Shown here piece by piece: positions 48,904-56,315 of a stretch of DNA of 64,000 nt. Under the pieces are notes generated by a model. That model did not search any database and was not told the origin of the DNA. It saw only the letters and a list, made by a program, of their open reading frames with translations. Every line of letters begins with the position of its first letter. Position 1 is the stretch's first letter. Made by a program: the position numbers and the translations under genes. Origin of the DNA: PALSA-188 sp963720075 (lineage in GTDB: Bacteria; Acidobacteriota; Terriglobia; Terriglobales; Acidobacteriaceae); NCBI GenBank assembly GCA_963720075.1, contig CAVREG010000005.1, forward strand, positions 186,001-250,000, in the 5' to 3' direction.

Positions 48904-48920
48904 CTAGTTGTCAAAGACCG
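48904..48920 (-). promoter_or_regulatory. boxA-like antitermination site
   Basis: CGGTCTTTGACAACTAG (minus strand) in the 16S leader resembles the Nus-factor boxA of rrn operons. Confidence 0.5.
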
Positions 48921-49011
48921 AATCGCGTTTCCGCCTGAGCGGCGCGTTTTCAGTCCAGGCGATCAAGCCGAAGCCTGACCGACTGTCCTCGAAAGTTTTG
49001 AGAAGCTCTTA

Positions 49012-49040
49012 AAGCTATCGTTCTGCTGAAAGTCTGTCAA
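49012..49040 (-). promoter_or_regulatory. rrn P promoter
   Basis: TTGACA (49040-49035), 17-nt spacer, TAGCTT (49017-49012) on the minus strand, about 270 nt before 16S. The consensus -35 and ideal spacing make it the likely main rrn promoter. Confidence 0.7.
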
Positions 49041-49092
49041 CCCACTGTGCCCACAGGATATTCACTGCTTTTGCACATGCATGACTATGTGG

Positions 49093-49112
49093 CGCGGACA
49101 CTCTTGTCCGCG
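49093..49112. repeat. REP-like palindrome, copy 2 (diverged)
   Basis: CGCGGACA-CTCT-TGTCCGCG preceded by TGTGG. Same layout as the other copies but with compensating changes on both arms of the stem. Confidence 0.7.
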
Positions 49113-49174
49113 GCCTTTGACTTTGAGTAGGCGCGGATTTCATCCCTGCCGAACATCAACGGGGATACTTTATC

Positions 49175-49195
49175 GGCACGACTGAAAGTCGTGCC
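49175..49195. repeat. GAA-loop palindrome GGCACGACT/AGTCGTGCC
   Basis: Perfect 9-bp stem with loop GAA upstream of the rrn promoter. Style of a dispersed repeat; a similar GAA-loop palindrome is at 49325. Confidence 0.6.
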
Positions 49196-49324
49196 CCTTC
49201 CCATCCGATGCTCGCCCAAAACCAAGACACGCAACAGAACGGTCTCCCGCTCCAACTTCAAACACAATAGTCGGCGGAAGACTTATTTACTTGATAAAAG
49301 ATCGTTTGGAGGCTTTGGTCTTGC

Positions 49325-49340
49325 CAGGCTTGAAAGCCTG
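49325..49340. repeat. TGAA-loop palindrome CAGGCT/AGCCTG
   Basis: 6-bp stem with TGAA loop. The region 49116-49660 between these repeats shows no gene on either strand. Confidence 0.5.
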
Positions 49341-49667
49341 ACCTACCGAACCCTTCGAGGAACCCTGTCCCCGAATGTGACTCCGTGGCCGGAGCTGATT
49401 TGCAAGACGTTCAGACTTGCCGATACTTAAAACATTAGATGCCGGATGCGCACGAGAGTTTCAAACAATATCCGGCTAGCCACAATAATGCTCTCGATTG
49501 ATTGTTTATACCAGATCGAATAAGAAAGAGCAAGCGCGTGTTTACGAAGTTGGGTCAGGGGAGCATCAGCTCTTCGCCATTAGCATAGCTTTTGGCTTTT
49601 CAGTTTCTTGATCCAACAGATCTGAGAGGTGATAGTCAGATTGACCTTGGCGGGGTGCTAAGAGTGA

Positions 49668-49697
49668 AAGCGGCCTCAACCGAGACCGCTTTTGTTT
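49668..49697 (+). terminator. Terminator-like hairpin before the tRNA-like gene
   Basis: AAGCGGCCTC / GAGACCGCTT pair with one mismatch and are followed by TTTGTTTG on the plus strand. It insulates the following RNA genes from upstream transcripts. Confidence 0.6.
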
Positions 49698-49768
49698 GAG
49701 GTCTTCCCGATTCGGAAATTAGAAGCGGTTTAATTTTGTGCGAACATAATCGCGGGGCGTGGGCCCGC

Positions 49769-49774
49769 TACAAT
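49769..49774 (+). promoter_or_regulatory. Possible -10 box of the tRNA-like gene
   Basis: TACAAT, 22 nt before the first base of the tRNA-like gene. No good -35 is visible, so the promoter would be weak or need an activator. Confidence 0.35.
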
Positions 49775-49796
49775 CCTCATCGGGCGAACATGGTCT

Positions 49797-49884
49797 GGAG
49801 GGTATTGCCAGTGGGTACTGGACAGTGTTTGCCAAACATTCGAGTGGCCAGTCAGCCATTAGGGTTCGACTCCCTTGCCCTCCG
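49797..49884 (+). tRNA. Allo-tRNA-like gene: type II, 8/4 acceptor/T stem, GCC anticodon
   Basis: 88 nt. Acceptor GGAGGGTA (49797-49804) pairs over 8 bp with TGCCCTCC (49876-49883), with one G-T. D stem CCAG/CTGG (49808-49821). Anticodon stem AGTGT/ACATT with loop T-T-G-C-C-A-A: U33, anticodon GCC, A37. Variable arm TGGC-CAGTCA-GCCA (49845-49858). T stem of only 4 bp, AGGG/CCCT, around loop TTCGACT. Discriminator G; only CA follows, so CCA would be added. Type II with G73 suits SerRS, while GCC would read Gly GGC/GGU codons. Not tRNA-Sec (anticodon is not TCA, short D stem). 8/4 tRNAs are known from Acidobacteria; their function is unsettled. Confidence 0.75.
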
Positions 49885-49910
49885 CAGTCACTCGAAAATC
49901 GCAACTCGTC

Positions 49911-49938
49911 TTGACAAAATGGCGGGGCGGATTATGAT
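49911..49938 (+). promoter_or_regulatory. Near-consensus sigma70 promoter of the antisense RNA
   Basis: TTGACA (49911-49916), 16-nt spacer, TATGAT (49933-49938). Predicted start around 49943-49946, exactly at the antisense arm. The strongest promoter I see in the window. Confidence 0.75.
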
Positions 49939-49943
49939 TGGAG

Positions 49944-50003
49944 TTGGCAAACATTGTCCAGTATCAGGTTCTAGGCCCCGGCTGACACCGGGGCTTCTAT
50001 TTT
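49944..50003 (+). ncRNA. Small RNA antisense to the allo-tRNA
   Basis: Predicted about 60 nt. First 20 nt, TTGGCAAACATTGTCCAGTA (49944-49963), are complementary to tRNA bases 49816-49835 with a single G-U pair. The target is the 3' side of the D arm, the 5' anticodon stem and the anticodon GCC itself. A 10-nt linker follows, then an intrinsic terminator, GCCCCGG/CCGGGGC (49975-49994) plus TTCTATTTT. A consensus promoter stands directly before it. It could block or unfold the tRNA, or be titrated by it. It carries no plausible reading frame. Existence of the transcript is inference from promoter, complementarity and terminator together. Confidence 0.6.
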
Positions 50004-50104
50004 CTGTTCCAATCAAGCTTCGCTGATTTAGTTCTTCCCGCGGAATCCACAGGGCTGCATTTCTCCGATCTTGTAAGATGGCGGCCTTCCCCTCTTAATT
50101 AAAA

Positions 50105-50359
50105 ATGGCCGAACTTATCTGGGACGGTAAGTACGACGCGCACGGAAACAAGCGTGCTCCGGTTCGTATTGAACTGCCCTTTCAAACCGTCGGGACCGTC
50201 AACGAGAGCGTGCAGGAGCGGCCGCGCACCCTGGAACTGTCTTCTACGGGCCATGATCCGGAGTGGCGCATCCGCCTCGTCTGGGGCGACAAAAAGTACG
50301 TCCTGCCCTCGCTCCTCCCCGAGTTCGCCGGCAAGGCGGGACTTAACCTGCACCCGTAG
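50105..50359 (+). pseudogene. N-terminal remnant of a site-specific DNA methyltransferase
   Basis: 84 residues. The text A-E-L-I-W-D-G-K-Y-D and W-G-D-K-K-Y-V-L-P-S-L-L-P-E-F-A-G-K corresponds, from my knowledge of the family, to the N-terminus of type III-like (Mod) DNA methyltransferases, just before the catalytic DPPF-type motif. Here the frame ends after G-L-N-L-H-P, where the motif should begin, and no continuation is found in any frame. So a truncated relic, without catalytic domain. No Shine-Dalgarno. It suggests that a restriction-modification gene once stood next to the tRNA-like element. Confidence 0.6.
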
Positions 50360-50498
50360 AAACTTCGCCTCATGCACAACGCTTTGAGGACCAATAGCAC
50401 TTTGATCCTGTCGCCCCACATGGAGACTTCGAAGAATGGAGCATACGAAGAGGCTTGGCATTTGATGCGAGGCGAGGAAGGAGTTGCGACCGAGGATT

Positions 50499-50518
50499 CG
50501 CGGGCGGGGGCGCCCGCG
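50499..50518. repeat. REP-like palindrome, copy 3
   Basis: CGCGGGCG-GGGG-CGCCCGCG followed by CCACACA: inverse orientation to copy 1. The gap 50360-50595 otherwise holds nothing recognisable. Confidence 0.85.
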
Positions 50519-50595
50519 CCACACAGGCATGACTGAAAACTCCTGCGCCCACATAGGGAGAGGTGCCCCACCTGTCCAATTTTTCTTGATCGAGG

Positions 50596-51264
50596 TTATT
50601 CGAATTGTTTGCGGAAGGTTGATAGTTGTTGTTTTACTTCGTCGAGTTCTTTGCGCAGGGCGGCTACTTCGGCTTCCAGGGAAGTCAGCCGGCTGTCTTC
50701 TGTAGAGACGGCGAATTGCGGCGCGGCGGCGGTGTCTTCCACGTCTCCCGAGAGCAAGTGCGCGTAGCGGGATTCTTTGGTGCCGGGCTGGCGGGAGAGC
50801 ATTTTGACCAGCGGCGGATCGCGCTGCATGAGGCGATGCAGCGTGGATTGCACGTCGGAGAGATCTTCGAAGCGGTGAAGGCGCTCGGTGCGTCCGCGAA
50901 GCTCGCCGGGAGTTTGAGGGCCACGCAACAATAGAACACAGAGCACAGCAGTTTCGGCGCGGGTGAAGTTGAATACTTCCTGGAAGCGATGCTCGAATTT
51001 TGTTACGCGGCTGTCGGCGCTGCTGGTGGGTCCGGCGAGACGTTTTTGCTGAAGCGAATCTAATGCGCCGCGAACAATGTTGTCGTCGAGAGTGATGACT
51101 GGATCGCGATTATTTTTTTGATTGCAGGCGTTGACCAGCGCATTCAGAGAAAGCGGATAGTAGTCGGGAGTTGTGATGTCTTTCTCGATGAGCGCTCCGA
51201 GCACGCGAGCTTCGACGGCGGTAAGGACAATATTCGGTGCGTGCTTTGCGTCAGGAGTTTCCAT
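50596..51264 (-). CDS. YceH/UPF0502 (DUF480) family protein
   Basis: 222 residues, winged-helix-like tandem domain protein. Family blocks L-T-A-V-E-A-R-V-L-G-A-L-I-E-K, Y-Y-P-L-S-L-N-A-L-V-N-A-C-N-Q-K and L-R-G-P-Q-T-P-G-E-L-R-G-R are complete. The C-terminal helix is a coiled coil (L-E-A-E-V-A-A-L-R-K-E-L-D-E-V). The biochemical role is not established. ATG at 51264; a longer frame upstream overlaps the regulator promoter. Divergent from the response-regulator gene, 63 nt apart. Confidence 0.93.
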   Translation of the reverse strand: METPDAKHAPNIVLTAVEARVLGALIEKDITTPDYYPLSLNALVNACNQKNNRDPVITLDDNIVRGALDSLQQKRLAGPTSSADSRVTKFEHRFQEVFNFTRAETAVLCVLLLRGPQTPGELRGRTERLHRFEDLSDVQSTLHRLMQRDPPLVKMLSRQPGTKESRYAHLLSGDVEDTAAAPQFAVSTEDSRLTSLEAEVAALRKELDEVKQQLSTFRKQFE

Positions 51265-51327
51265 CGGCGGCTCGTTAGTCTCACAGGATATCAGCAGGAT
51301 GTCCGACCCCCAGATACAATACTGCGT

Positions 51328-52020
51328 GTGAAGCCCAGCATCTTTGTGGTGGAGGATGATCCGGATATATCGTTTCTGGTGCGCCATCATTTGGATGGGG
51401 CGGGTTTCGCGGTGAAGATTTTTCCGACGGGAAACTCAGTGATCGAAGAGTCGGAAAATCAGCGGCCGGGCCTCTTCGTTCTTGACGTAATGGTGCCGGG
51501 AAAAGATGGGCTGGAGTTGTGCCGGCAGATTCGGAAGATGCCGACGTTGTCGGCGACGCCGATAATATTTCTTACGGCGAAGAGCGGCGAGGCCGACAGG
51601 ATTCTTGGATTTGAGCTGGGCGCGGACGATTATATTTCGAAGCCATTCAGCCCGCGCGAGCTAGTGGCACGAGTGAAGGCCGTGATGCGACGCTTTGAGC
51701 GTCCACTTTCGCAAGGTCCGTTGCGCGCGGGAGGAATTGAAATTGACCGTACGGCGATGACGGTCAAAGTAGATGGAAATGTGATTACGACAACTGCGAC
51801 TGAGTTTCGGTTGCTCGAATATTTCGCGCGGCACGTGGGAAGAGTATTCAGCCGCGACCAACTGCTGGATGCGGTGTGGCGTGATACATCGTATGTGACG
51901 CCCCGGTCTGTAGATGTTTACGTGAGGCGCATCCGCGAGAAAATCGAGCGCGATTCCGAGGATCCGCGTTATCTCAAGACGGTGCGCGGAGCGGGATATC
52001 GCTTCGAGATTCCTAAATGA
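51328..52020 (+). CDS. PhoB-like response regulator (OmpR family)
   Basis: 230 residues from the GTG at 51328, which places the acidic triad (E9-D10-D11) and phosphoacceptor D53 at standard positions. Receiver domain about 4-118, winged-helix DNA-binding domain about 130-228 (L-R-A-G-G-I-E-I-D, R-S-V-D-V-Y-V-R-R-I-R-E-K-I). Followed 7 nt later by its kinase gene, so a two-component operon. Phosphate or envelope stress as signal is inferred from PhoBR similarity; no pst or phoU genes are in view. Confidence 0.93.
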   Translation: MKPSIFVVEDDPDISFLVRHHLDGAGFAVKIFPTGNSVIEESENQRPGLFVLDVMVPGKDGLELCRQIRKMPTLSATPIIFLTAKSGEADRILGFELGADDYISKPFSPRELVARVKAVMRRFERPLSQGPLRAGGIEIDRTAMTVKVDGNVITTTATEFRLLEYFARHVGRVFSRDQLLDAVWRDTSYVTPRSVDVYVRRIREKIERDSEDPRYLKTVRGAGYRFEIPK

Positions 52021-52027
52021 GAAAAGA

Positions 52028-53704
52028 GTGAGAGGCCGAATATTCTTCAAGCTGCTGGCTGCGTTTGCGATCGTGATAGCAGCCACGGCGATAACGATTG
52101 GTTTATCCCTCCGACACGCGATTGAATCTTCGCTTCGTCAGGAAATCGAACGCAATTTAAATCAAAAGACTGTGATGTTTGCCGACCGGGTGAACACCGA
52201 TCGAAAGACCAGCCTGCAAAATATTGTTTCGCAGGAGGGGCATGCGGCGGGCGCGCGGGCGACGGTCATTGATGTTTCGGGGAAGGTGCTTGCTGACTCC
52301 GAGGCATCGGCGGCTACGATGGAGAGTCTCTCGGCGGACCCAGAGTTTGTCGCAGCTCTTCGAGGAGAAATTGGAATTGATACGCGTCCTCGTCGCGCTC
52401 TGGGCGTTTCCATTCTGTATGTGGCTGCGCCTGTATCGGGTGGAGCGGCAAGACTTGCGTATCCATTGTCGGATGAGGATCGCGGCGGTTCGCGAGTTTG
52501 GAATGAAGTGCTGAAGGGAAGCGGCTTTGCGTTTTTGGTTGCTTTGGTGTTGGCTGGAATCGCGGCGCGGTCTGCGTTGGGATCTCCGAAGTCCGAACCG
52601 GGCTGGAATGCGGAAGGTTTGGCGACATCTCGAGAGGAAACCGGAAAGGCTGCGCTGCAACATGATGCGGGAGGGTACGAGGAAAAACAGCATCAGCTGG
52701 AAACCCTGCTGAACAGCATGCAGGAAGCGGTCATTGCGATTGGTCCGGATGAGCTTGTGCAATGGGCAAACGTCAGCATGGAACGTTTGGTCTTCCTGCG
52801 AATCCGGCTGAACGCGCCCATCGTCGAGACGGTGCGTGATCCCGATTTTCTCCGTGCAGTGCGGCAGGCTAATGAGACGCACAAAGTGGTTACGACGAGG
52901 GCCACGTCTATTATTCCTGGGCATGCTTTCGATGTGACAGCGGCCCCGCTGCCGGGTGGCGGCGCGGTGGTGGTATTGCGCGATCTTACGGAAACCGAAC
53001 GAGTGGAAAAAACTCGGCGGGATTTTATTGCGAATGTGTCTCATGAACTACGCACTCCGCTGACCTCGATCCAGGGATATGCGGAGACTTTGCTGGACAC
53101 CGCGGGAGAAAGCAATCATTCGCGCGACTTTCTGGAGATTATTCGGAAGAATGCAGCACGCATGTCTCGGCTCACCGAGGATTTACTAACTCTGGCGAGG
53201 GTTGAGTCTGGAGAGCAACGTTTTGATATCAGGCCGGTGACGACTACCGAATTACTCGATGAGGCGGTTCAGAATTTTCTTGAAGTGGCGGGAGCGCAGG
53301 GTATCGAAGTGCAGGTGGACGATAGATCTTCAGCGCAGGTAAGCGCCGATCCGGAGGCTATTCAGCAGGTTTTTTCGAATCTGATTGAGAACGCGCTGAA
53401 GTATGCCGCGTCGGGAAAGATTATTGCGCTTGGGGCGCGGACTACGGAGGGGGGAGTCGAATTTCATGTCCGCGATTTCGGGCCGGGCATTTCTTCCGAG
53501 CATTTGCCGCGATTGTTTGAGCGGTTTTACCGCGTGGATAGGGCCCGCTCGCGCGAATCGGGAGGGACCGGGCTGGGCCTTGCCATCGCCAAGCACATTG
53601 TTCTCGCACATGCAGGAACCATTCGCGCCGAGAGCGAACTCAATCACGGGTCTAGCTTTCTGTTCACACTGCCGCTGGCCACAAGTGAAATCGCGGGGCA
53701 GTGA
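52028..53704 (+). CDS. PhoR-like sensor histidine kinase
   Basis: 558 residues, GTG start 7 nt after the regulator. Helix 1 about 7-28, periplasmic domain to about 155, helix 2 (F-A-F-L-V-A-L-V-L-A-G), a PAS-like domain (L-L-N-S-M-Q-E-A-V-I-A-I-G-P-D), HisKA with H339 in N-V-S-H-E-L-R-T-P-L, and HATPase with N-L-I-E-N-A-L-K-Y-A, D-F-G-P-G-I and G-G-T-G-L-G-L-A-I. Architecture as in PhoR/WalK. It should phosphorylate the upstream regulator. Confidence 0.94.
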   Translation: MRGRIFFKLLAAFAIVIAATAITIGLSLRHAIESSLRQEIERNLNQKTVMFADRVNTDRKTSLQNIVSQEGHAAGARATVIDVSGKVLADSEASAATMESLSADPEFVAALRGEIGIDTRPRRALGVSILYVAAPVSGGAARLAYPLSDEDRGGSRVWNEVLKGSGFAFLVALVLAGIAARSALGSPKSEPGWNAEGLATSREETGKAALQHDAGGYEEKQHQLETLLNSMQEAVIAIGPDELVQWANVSMERLVFLRIRLNAPIVETVRDPDFLRAVRQANETHKVVTTRATSIIPGHAFDVTAAPLPGGGAVVVLRDLTETERVEKTRRDFIANVSHELRTPLTSIQGYAETLLDTAGESNHSRDFLEIIRKNAARMSRLTEDLLTLARVESGEQRFDIRPVTTTELLDEAVQNFLEVAGAQGIEVQVDDRSSAQVSADPEAIQQVFSNLIENALKYAASGKIIALGARTTEGGVEFHVRDFGPGISSEHLPRLFERFYRVDRARSRESGGTGLGLAIAKHIVLAHAGTIRAESELNHGSSFLFTLPLATSEIAGQ

Positions 53705-53806
53705 ACTTCATATGCTGCACGTAAGCGAGTCCGATCATGAACAAAACCTCTCCTATCAGAGGGGCGCCGACGACAAATATCGAATATAGATCCATCCTCA
53801 AACTTT

Positions 53807-53826
53807 CGCGGGCGGGGGCGCCCGCG
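53807..53826. repeat. REP-like palindrome, copy 4
   Basis: CGCGGGCG-GGGG-CGCCCGCG followed by CCACAC, same orientation and sequence as copy 3, in the gap between the kinase and the JAMM gene. Confidence 0.85.
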
Positions 53827-53835
53827 CCACACGAG

Positions 53836-54279
53836 CTATCCGACTTCAATCTTTTCATCTACTAACTTCTTGTCATTCTCGCCGCTGCCGGTTAGCTCGA
53901 ATGCGTTTGTCAGGACGGCTTTGCCTTTTTCTACGCTTGTGATTACGTAGGAGCAGCCGAACCAGTGGGCCTCGGCTAAATCTGTGGATGACCATTGCGC
54001 GGGGTGATCGGGATGCGAGTGGTAGAAGCCGATGATGTCTTCGCCGCGTCCGCGGCCCTCGCGCTGAATGTGGACCAGTTCTTTTGGATCAATGTGATAG
54101 CGGTTCTGGGGCGAGTCAGCGCGGGTGTTGCCACAGCGGGCAACTGACGTCACGGTGCGGATGTTGTAGTCCATTTGGCCGAGCAGGACGCCGCAGCACT
54201 CGTAGGGATACGTTTCTTCGCCGTGCTTTCTCAGAGACTCGTAGTCAGTTGAATTGATTCTTAGCATAGCTAACGTCAT
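53836..54279 (-). CDS. JAMM/MPN+ metallopeptidase (Mec-like)
   Basis: 147 residues with the complete Zn2+-dependent JAMM motif: E27, then H87-S-H89-P with S97 and D100 (HxH-x7-S-x2-D). In prokaryotes, members cleave C-terminal adducts or fusions of ubiquitin-like sulphur carriers; Mec of Mycobacterium releases cysteine from CysO. Encoded 142 nt downstream of a cysteine synthase gene on the same strand, which fits that pathway. A CysO/ThiS-like carrier is not seen in the window. Start could also be four codons later. Confidence 0.9.
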   Translation of the reverse strand: MTLAMLRINSTDYESLRKHGEETYPYECCGVLLGQMDYNIRTVTSVARCGNTRADSPQNRYHIDPKELVHIQREGRGRGEDIIGFYHSHPDHPAQWSSTDLAEAHWFGCSYVITSVEKGKAVLTNAFELTGSGENDKKLVDEKIEVG

Positions 54280-54421
54280 TTGACCACGGGGTCACGGAAT
54301 CACAGAGAAAATCAAAACTTTAGAAATTGCTTGGTGCATCCGGGTTGGTTCTCAATCAGATTATTCTAACTTGGCCTGATTTTTCTCTGTGACTCTGTGC
54401 CTCTGTGGTCGAGTGGCAGGT

Positions 54422-55501
54422 TCATCCCTCCTCCCAGAATCTTTCGCTTAAATATTTGTCGCCGGAATCGGGGAGGATTGCTACGAACACCGCCTGCTCG
54501 CCCGAGTTCAGACGGCGCCCTACTTGCAGGCACCCGACGATTGCTGACGCTGCCGAGATGCCAACCAGCAGGCCTTCTTCGCGGGCTAGCCGGATTGCCA
54601 TGGCGTAGGAATCTTCGGTGGAGATGCCGAGGTCTTCATCCGCTAGTGACGGATCGTAAATTTTCGGAACGATGGCGCTGGCCATGTGCTTTGCGCCTTC
54701 GATTCCATGAAATGGGGAATCAGGTTGTAGCGAGATGCACCGAATTTGCGGATTCAATTCTTTCAATCGGCGTGACGTGCCGACAAAGGTTCCACTCGTC
54801 CCCATCATGGAAACAAAATGAGTGATGCGGCCTTCGGTTTGGTGCCAGATTTCATTCGCCGTTCCGAAGTAATGCGCCTGCCAGTTGGCGTCGTTGGAAT
54901 ATTGATCGGCGTAAAAATACTTGTCGGGATGTTTTGAGTGAAGTTCTCGCGCGACGCGAATCGCGCCATCGGAACCTTCTCCGGGATCGGTGTAAACGAT
55001 ATTCGCTCCGTAAGCGTGAAGGATATGTTTGCGCTCGATGGAAACATTTTCCGGCATGCACAACGTCACAGAGAAACCCTGAGCCGCTCCGAACATGGCA
55101 TAGGCGATGCCGGTATTTCCGCTGGTGGAATCGAGCAGAGACTTGCCGGATGCGAATTTGCCGCTGCGCTTTCCTTCGGAAATGATTCTTGCGGCGGCGC
55201 GGTCTTTGACCGATCCGCCCGGATTGAACCACTCGGCCTTGCCCAGCAATTCTGTTCCGGGAAGGTTGCGGGCGATGCGCTCGAAGCGAAGGAGCGGCGT
55301 ATTTCCCACACGATCAAGCGTGGTGAGTCCTAAAGAAGTGGAATGGGAATTCAGAATTTGAGATCTCTCATGATCAAAAGATTCAGCGGCTTGAGAGGAA
55401 TTTCGCGAGACGTAATCTGTCGCGGTCTGAGGCGATTCTGCCATGAAAGTATTCGCGGCAGCGTCCACGACCAACTCGGATTTATGGGGCTCTCGTGGCA
55501 T
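54422..55501 (-). CDS. PLP-dependent cysteine synthase (CysK/CysM family)
   Basis: 359 residues. PLP lysine K99 in N-P-G-G-S-V-K-D-R; substrate loop S-T-S-G-N-T-G; glycine-rich PLP phosphate loop M-G-T-S-G-T-F-V-G. The family proper begins near residue 60 (T-L-D-R-V-G-N-T-P-L-L); the N-terminal 55-60 residues are an unusual polar extension, so the true start may be internal (e.g. M20). With the JAMM gene downstream it may be the carrier-dependent (CysM) type rather than an O-acetylserine enzyme using free sulphide. That choice is inferred from context. Confidence 0.88.
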   Translation of the reverse strand: MPREPHKSELVVDAAANTFMAESPQTATDYVSRNSSQAAESFDHERSQILNSHSTSLGLTTLDRVGNTPLLRFERIARNLPGTELLGKAEWFNPGGSVKDRAAARIISEGKRSGKFASGKSLLDSTSGNTGIAYAMFGAAQGFSVTLCMPENVSIERKHILHAYGANIVYTDPGEGSDGAIRVARELHSKHPDKYFYADQYSNDANWQAHYFGTANEIWHQTEGRITHFVSMMGTSGTFVGTSRRLKELNPQIRCISLQPDSPFHGIEGAKHMASAIVPKIYDPSLADEDLGISTEDSYAMAIRLAREEGLLVGISAASAIVGCLQVGRRLNSGEQAVFVAILPDSGDKYLSERFWEEG

Positions 55502-55666
55502 GGATGGGAACCACCGCCATAACTATAGTAATGTTCCTTACAACTCAATTACAGCATCTTGAACTCAGACTTAGATTATAAAAGACCATGCCCGGATGCG
55601 CCGCCGCTGAATACATTCGCGTGGAATGAGCATCCAATCGGGCAATAAGAGAAAGAGCACACAAAA

Positions 55667-56152
55667 ATGGCGACGAAAGTAATTGAACGAACCTATGACG
55701 AAGCTTTGGGCTGGCTGCGCGAGCACGGATTTGATTTGATCGAAGCGCCCGGGATGCAAGGCCGCGTCTTCCTGAAGAAATACAATGTGTCGGCGGCGAT
55801 TCAAAAAGATGGCGAGGATTCGACGAAGATATTTGCTTACCCCGGATATTTAATTGGCGGCGAGATTTCGAAGCTGATCAATCGCGGATACCAGCAATTT
55901 CTGAAGACATCGAAAGCAGAAATTGCCGCAACTGCCGACCACTTGAAAGCCTTGCAACAATTTACGGAAGAATTGAAAGAAGGAATCGGACTGCCCAACC
56001 TTTATAACGAGTCGTTGGGAACGGTGAGCGACTCGTACCAATACGACCGCGTTGAGGATCGTGACAAGCCGAAGACGGAGCGCCCAAAGCGTCCGTGGGA
56101 GAAGGCTGGGGTTGTGGGCGTTACGGCTGCGAAGAAGAAAACGCGCGCTTGA
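55667..56152 (+). CDS. Conserved hypothetical protein
   Basis: 161 residues. N-terminal alpha/beta part (T-Y-D-E-A-L-G-W-L-R-E-H-G-F), a middle part with Y-P-G-Y-L-I-G-G-E-I, and a helical C-terminus ending in a Lys/Pro-rich tail (K-K-K-T-R-A). Cytoplasmic by composition. I do not recognise a domain. It has clean codon use and a purine-rich leader (GAGAAAGAG) before the ATG. Stands between divergent and convergent neighbours, so its own unit. Confidence 0.75.
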   Translation: MATKVIERTYDEALGWLREHGFDLIEAPGMQGRVFLKKYNVSAAIQKDGEDSTKIFAYPGYLIGGEISKLINRGYQQFLKTSKAEIAATADHLKALQQFTEELKEGIGLPNLYNESLGTVSDSYQYDRVEDRDKPKTERPKRPWEKAGVVGVTAAKKKTRA

Positions 56153-56199
56153 GAATTTCGTAATGCTTGGACGGCAATCTGCCGGTCCCCCAGCAAAAA

Positions 56200-56238
56200 G
56201 CAGATTCCTCACGGCTGAAGCCGGTTCGGAATGACAAA
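56200..56238. repeat. GCAGATTCCTC/GTTCGGAATGACAA palindromic element
   Basis: GCAGATTCCTC, a small palindrome CGGCT-GA-AGCCG, then GTTCGGAATGACAA. A second copy with a different palindrome lies at 41987-42025 in the 23S-5S spacer. Confidence 0.65.
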
Positions 56239-56315
56239 GATTAGTTGTTGCTGGATGGTTCCGTTATTCCTTACCGCTTGAGTGCTGGCGGCCTCTCCGA
56301 TTAGACTCGCCTGCG

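Noticed and set aside
49085..49430. Frames of 60-79 codons upstream of the rrn promoter
   Set aside because: They run across palindromic repeats with no ribosome sites.
49797..49884. Selenocysteine tRNA (selC)
   Set aside because: The 8-bp acceptor, variable arm and G73 are similar, but the anticodon is GCC, not TCA, the D stem is short and the T stem has only 4 bp.
49797..49884. Ordinary tRNA-Gly
   Set aside because: Glycine tRNAs are type I with a short variable loop; this one has a 4-bp variable stem and 8/4 geometry.
51118..51327. Upstream extension of the response regulator
   Set aside because: It overlaps the YceH start in antisense and precedes the receiver domain without homology; GTG 51328 fits the family length.
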